8,978 nt of DNA from Planctomycetota bacterium (GTDB taxonomy: Bacteria > Planctomycetota > Phycisphaerae > UBA1845), in the NCBI GenBank assembly GCA_022561415.1, contig JADFRH010000078.1, positions 1 through 8,978 of the forward strand, written 5' to 3'. The translations under genes and the position numbers were made by a program. Positions 6,542 to 8,978 of the stretch are shown piece after piece (within the stretch, counting starts at the first letter, position 1; each line of letters starts with the position of its first letter). Below the pieces are notes generated by a model. That model worked only from the letters and a program-made list of their open reading frames with translations. It ran no database searches and had not been told where the DNA came from.

Positions 6542-7870
6542 TTATGGGCTTGCGTTGATCACGGCGCGGAGATTGGCCATTAGCGTGAACGTCGCGCCCT
6601 TGTCCGTGCTCTTGTAGATGTCGTAACCCTGGGTGGCCGTGTAGACGATGCCGGGGTCGGACGGAGCGAACGCGATCCATTCGAACTGGGCGGCGGCGGT
6701 CTGAACCACGGCGTCGGTTTGCATGCCGTCGGTCGTGAGCCGCAGATCGGCGAAGGACGTGAACAGGACCGTTTGGGAATCACCCGGACAAATCGCGATG
6801 GGGCCTTGCGGGCCGGGCGACACGTTCGAGAGCGGCTCCCACGTGTCACCGCCGTCGGTCGAGCGATCGAACGTAAATGAACTCACCTCCAACGCGTAGA
6901 TGACTTTACCGTCCGACGAGACGTCGAAATGCGTGATGCTCTTGCCCCGCAGCTCGGAGGCAAAGGGCGTCCAGGTCTGCCCCTCATCGGCGCTCCTGAG
7001 AAACCCGGCGTTGAGGGATGAGTCCTCGAAATTGAACCCAAAGGTCACATAGGTGGTGGGCGTGCCGCTAGCTCGGATGATCCAGTAGCGGTTCCTGTCA
7101 GCGGCCCCCTCCGGCATGACAGTCAGCGACCAGTTGGCTCCGCTGTCGCTCGAGCGGTAAATGCCACCATCGAACAACTGTCCGGCGGCCTGTGAGAAAG
7201 AAGCCGCCTCGCCTTGCACCGCGGTCAAAACGATGTTGGCATCCGTCGGCGAATACAAGACGTATCCGAGCTTCGCGTTGCTGAGCCCGCAGTTGGAACG
7301 AAACCAATTCGCTCCGCCGTCCGTCGACTTGTATATCCCGGCGATGGCGCTGGGGACATCGCCGGTCAAGGGGCCGGCCGAGTCGGTCATGGCCGCTATC
7401 ACGGTATTGCTGTCAGCCGGCGAAAACGCCACGTTCCAGACCTCGGGGTAGTTCTGAGGACTCACCGAATGGCGCAAGCCTTCACGGAGGCGTGTCCAGG
7501 TGACGCCGCCGTCGATCGTTTTGAGAAATCCATTTCGCTCGCTGCCGCAGAACACGACGTTCGCGTCGCGCGGATCGATCACTAGCGACCGAAACACCGA
7601 GTCGTTATCGATGGGTGGATCGGTCACCTGCGGACCCGACACGATGTCGAAACCGTTGCCCACATCGTTTCCGCAATCGACTTCGGGCGTTGTCTCTTCG
7701 GGACTCTCATCGGGTAAGTTCGTGTCGTCAGGCGGATCGGTGGCGGTGCTGTCGACATCCTCCGCATCTTGTTGGGGAGTTGGGCCGGCATCCTTCACGC
7801 CACAAGACACAAGCGAGACCGACAGGGCGACACCCAGCAGGAATCGGACCGCGAATGCTCTGACTGCCAT
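6542..7870 (-). CDS. Secreted Asp-box (BNR-repeat) lipoprotein, probable beta-propeller
   Basis: This 442-aa protein starts with a signal peptide (residues 1-22) and lipobox LVSC, lipidated at Cys23. A linker rich in Asp, Glu, Pro and Thr follows (about 27-65), a typical spacer for an exposed lipoprotein. Six Asp-boxes of the form S/T-x-D-x-G-x-x-W occur at 118-125, 182-189, 240-247, 293-300, 337-344 and 421-428, the last ending in Phe. They are spaced about 45-85 residues apart, as in sialidase, sortilin/VPS10 or Ycf48-like propellers. I see no sialidase catalytic Arg motif, so a binding or structural role is more likely than glycosidase activity. The mature chain after the lipidated Cys has further Cys residues, including 66, 108 and 194, that may form disulfides. 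The start has AAGG and GGAA elements 5-15 bases upstream. It lies between carB and the hydrolase, with no metabolic link evident. Confidence 0.85.
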   Translation of the reverse strand: MAVRAFAVRFLLGVALSVSLVSCGVKDAGPTPQQDAEDVDSTATDPPDDTNLPDESPEETTPEVDCGNDVGNGFDIVSGPQVTDPPIDNDSVFRSLVIDPRDANVVFCGSERNGFLKTIDGGVTWTRLREGLRHSVSPQNYPEVWNVAFSPADSNTVIAAMTDSAGPLTGDVPSAIAGIYKSTDGGANWFRSNCGLSNAKLGYVLYSPTDANIVLTAVQGEAASFSQAAGQLFDGGIYRSSDSGANWSLTVMPEGAADRNRYWIIRASGTPTTYVTFGFNFEDSSLNAGFLRSADEGQTWTPFASELRGKSITHFDVSSDGKVIYALEVSSFTFDRSTDGGDTWEPLSNVSPGPQGPIAICPGDSQTVLFTSFADLRLTTDGMQTDAVVQTAAAQFEWIAFAPSDPGIVYTATQGYDIYKSTDKGATFTLMANLRAVINASP

Positions 7871-8030
7871 ATTGTTTCCGACCTTTCGGGCTAAGCAACT
7901 ACGGGAGGTATCGGTTTGGTCGCTGAGCCTTTATCGGATTCTCGACCGCCCGACATTGTGGATTTTCGCTCGCGCCCAACGAGAATCTCCGCATGAGTAG
8001 TTCCGCGGTCTTCTGCCGGCGGGTCCGCCC
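7871..8030. other. carB-lipoprotein intergenic region with a spaced inverted repeat
   Basis: This 160-base gap probably holds the promoter for the lipoprotein gene, but I cannot point to a convincing -35/-10 pair. GATTCTCG (7937-7944) and CGAGAATC (7980-7987) form an 8-bp inverted repeat with 35 bases between the arms. A short GGCG/CGCC stem close after the carB stop lacks a T-run, so no intrinsic terminator is clear. Confidence 0.3.
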
Positions 8031-8978
8031 TCAGACTCGCACCGGTGGCTCTTTCGGTGTAACCGCCCGGTCTGCGACTGCCGTGGGCGATGTGGGAGGA
8101 ACAACGTGTTTACGGTCGGCAGACCGCGACTGCGAGATGTCGGAATCGAACTCACGCCAACTGCGAATCTCGGGTACGCGGTCGTGGTACGTGCGCACCG
8201 CGCGAACGAACTGGCGGGCGAGTTGGATGTTGGTGATCAGGGGCACGCCGTGATCGACGGCCGCCCGGCGTATGCGGTAGTCGTTGGTCAGCTCGCGCTC
8301 GGTGGCGTCTTTGGGGATGTTGACCACCAGATCAATCGACCCGGAGCGAATGATCTCGATGGCATTGGGCTCACCTGCGTCCAGCGGCCAGGCGACGCGC
8401 GTGACCGCAAGGCCCGCCTCTTGGAGAAAGTCGGCCGTGCCGCCGGTGGCGTATAGCTTCGTGCCTAGCTTGGCGAGCCGGCGAACGTCGGCGAGGAACT
8501 TCGCCTTTTGTTCGATGGGACCGGTGCTCAACAACGCCCCGCGAATCGGCACGCGAAAGCCCACCGAGATCATGGCCCGCAGCAAAGCGTCCTCCAGGTC
8601 TACGCCGAGGCAGCCGACCTCGCCCGTGCTGGCCATCTCCACGCCGAGCACCGGGTCGGCGCCCTCGAGCCGGCCGAACGAGAACTGCGGCGCCTTGACG
8701 CCGACGTAATCCAGTTCGAGCGAAGAGGCGTTGAGCCTGCGCACCGGCTCGCCCACGATCGCGCGCGTCGCCAGCTCGACCAGGTTGACCTTGAGCACCT
8801 TGGAGGCGAACGGGAACGATCGCGACGAGCGCACGTTGCACTCGATCACCATGAGCCGGTTGTTCTTGGCGAGAAACTGAATGTTGAACGGTCCGCTGAT
8901 GTTGAGACCTCGTGCGACGGTCCGCGCGATCTGCTTGGCCTTGCGAATCGTCTCGACATAGGTCCGCTGCGGCGGCAG
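8031..8978 (-). CDS. carB: Carbamoyl-phosphate synthase large subunit, C-terminal part (5' end beyond window)
   Basis: The frame is open from the right edge to the TGA at 8031, giving 315 residues of the C-terminus of CarB. The full enzyme makes carbamoyl phosphate from bicarbonate, ATP and glutamine-derived ammonia for pyrimidine and arginine synthesis in the cytoplasm. The fragment begins in the second ATP-grasp domain. IECNVRSSRSFPFASK (about residues 45-60 of the fragment) carries the Glu, Asn and Arg of the ATP/metal site, followed by VGVKAPQFSF and LGVEMASTGEVG. From about residue 147 comes the MGS-like allosteric domain (GALLSTG, LYATGGTADFL, NDYRIRRAAVDHGVPLITN). The SRSFPF form and 'VGVK.PQFSF' match the type found in eukaryotic CAD and some bacteria more than E. 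coli CarB (NPRAARTVPF). A Pro/Val/Ser-rich tail of about 38 residues follows the MGS domain and looks disordered. Confidence 0.95.
   Translation of the reverse strand: MPPQRTYVETIRKAKQIARTVARGLNISGPFNIQFLAKNNRLMVIECNVRSSRSFPFASKVLKVNLVELATRAIVGEPVRRLNASSLELDYVGVKAPQFSFGRLEGADPVLGVEMASTGEVGCLGVDLEDALLRAMISVGFRVPIRGALLSTGPIEQKAKFLADVRRLAKLGTKLYATGGTADFLQEAGLAVTRVAWPLDAGEPNAIEIIRSGSIDLVVNIPKDATERELTNDYRIRRAAVDHGVPLITNIQLARQFVRAVRTYHDRVPEIRSWREFDSDISQSRSADRKHVVPPTSPTAVADRAVTPKEPPVRV

Noticed and set aside
1..8978. A multi-gene defence, phage or secondary-metabolite system
   Set aside because: The genes are a housekeeping carB, two lipoproteins, a cupin, one unknown protein and an ABC cassette; no nuclease, toxin-antitoxin pair, integrase or biosynthetic core gene is visible.

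Overview
This window looks like chromosomal DNA of a GC-rich (about 60-65%) free-living bacterium. All eight genes I can support lie on the minus strand, so transcription runs from high to low coordinates. No single gene fixes the taxon. A large GldG-like ABC auxiliary protein, a carbamoyl-phosphate synthase with the 'IECN.R.SRSFPF' signature shared with eukaryotic enzymes, and an Asp-box lipoprotein together fit Planctomycetota or a related lineage; this is inference at low confidence.

In transcription order the layout is: (1) 8978-8031, the 3' part of carB, cut by the window edge. (2) 7870-6542, a secreted lipoprotein with an acidic linker and six Asp-box (BNR) repeats, probably a beta-propeller. 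(3) 6399-5494, an alpha/beta-hydrolase lipoprotein. (4) 5390-4581, an unrecognised protein of about 269 aa with lower GC than its surroundings, separated from the hydrolase by a repeat-like stretch. (5) 4516-4157, a small single-domain cupin preceded by a perfect dyad. (6) 3798-2842, 2715-1996 and 2005-1, a GldA/GldF/GldG-type ABC cassette made of ATPase, permease and a large membrane-anchored auxiliary protein that runs off the left edge.

The only clear functional unit is the ABC cassette. The ATPase and permease would form the transporter core and the GldG-like protein its extracytoplasmic partner. The permease and GldG genes overlap by 10 bases. The ATPase and permease genes are separated by 126 bases holding a perfect 11-bp-arm hairpin. 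A good sigma70-like promoter candidate lies about 90 bases upstream of the ATPase start. The genes in the middle (hydrolase, unknown, cupin, lipoprotein) share no obvious pathway.

I found no CRISPR array, tRNA, rRNA, intact transposase or recognisable defence system. The most unusual material is the hydrolase/unknown-gene junction (repeat-like DNA, composition change, unknown protein), the intercistronic hairpin in the ABC cassette, and the dyad upstream of the cupin.
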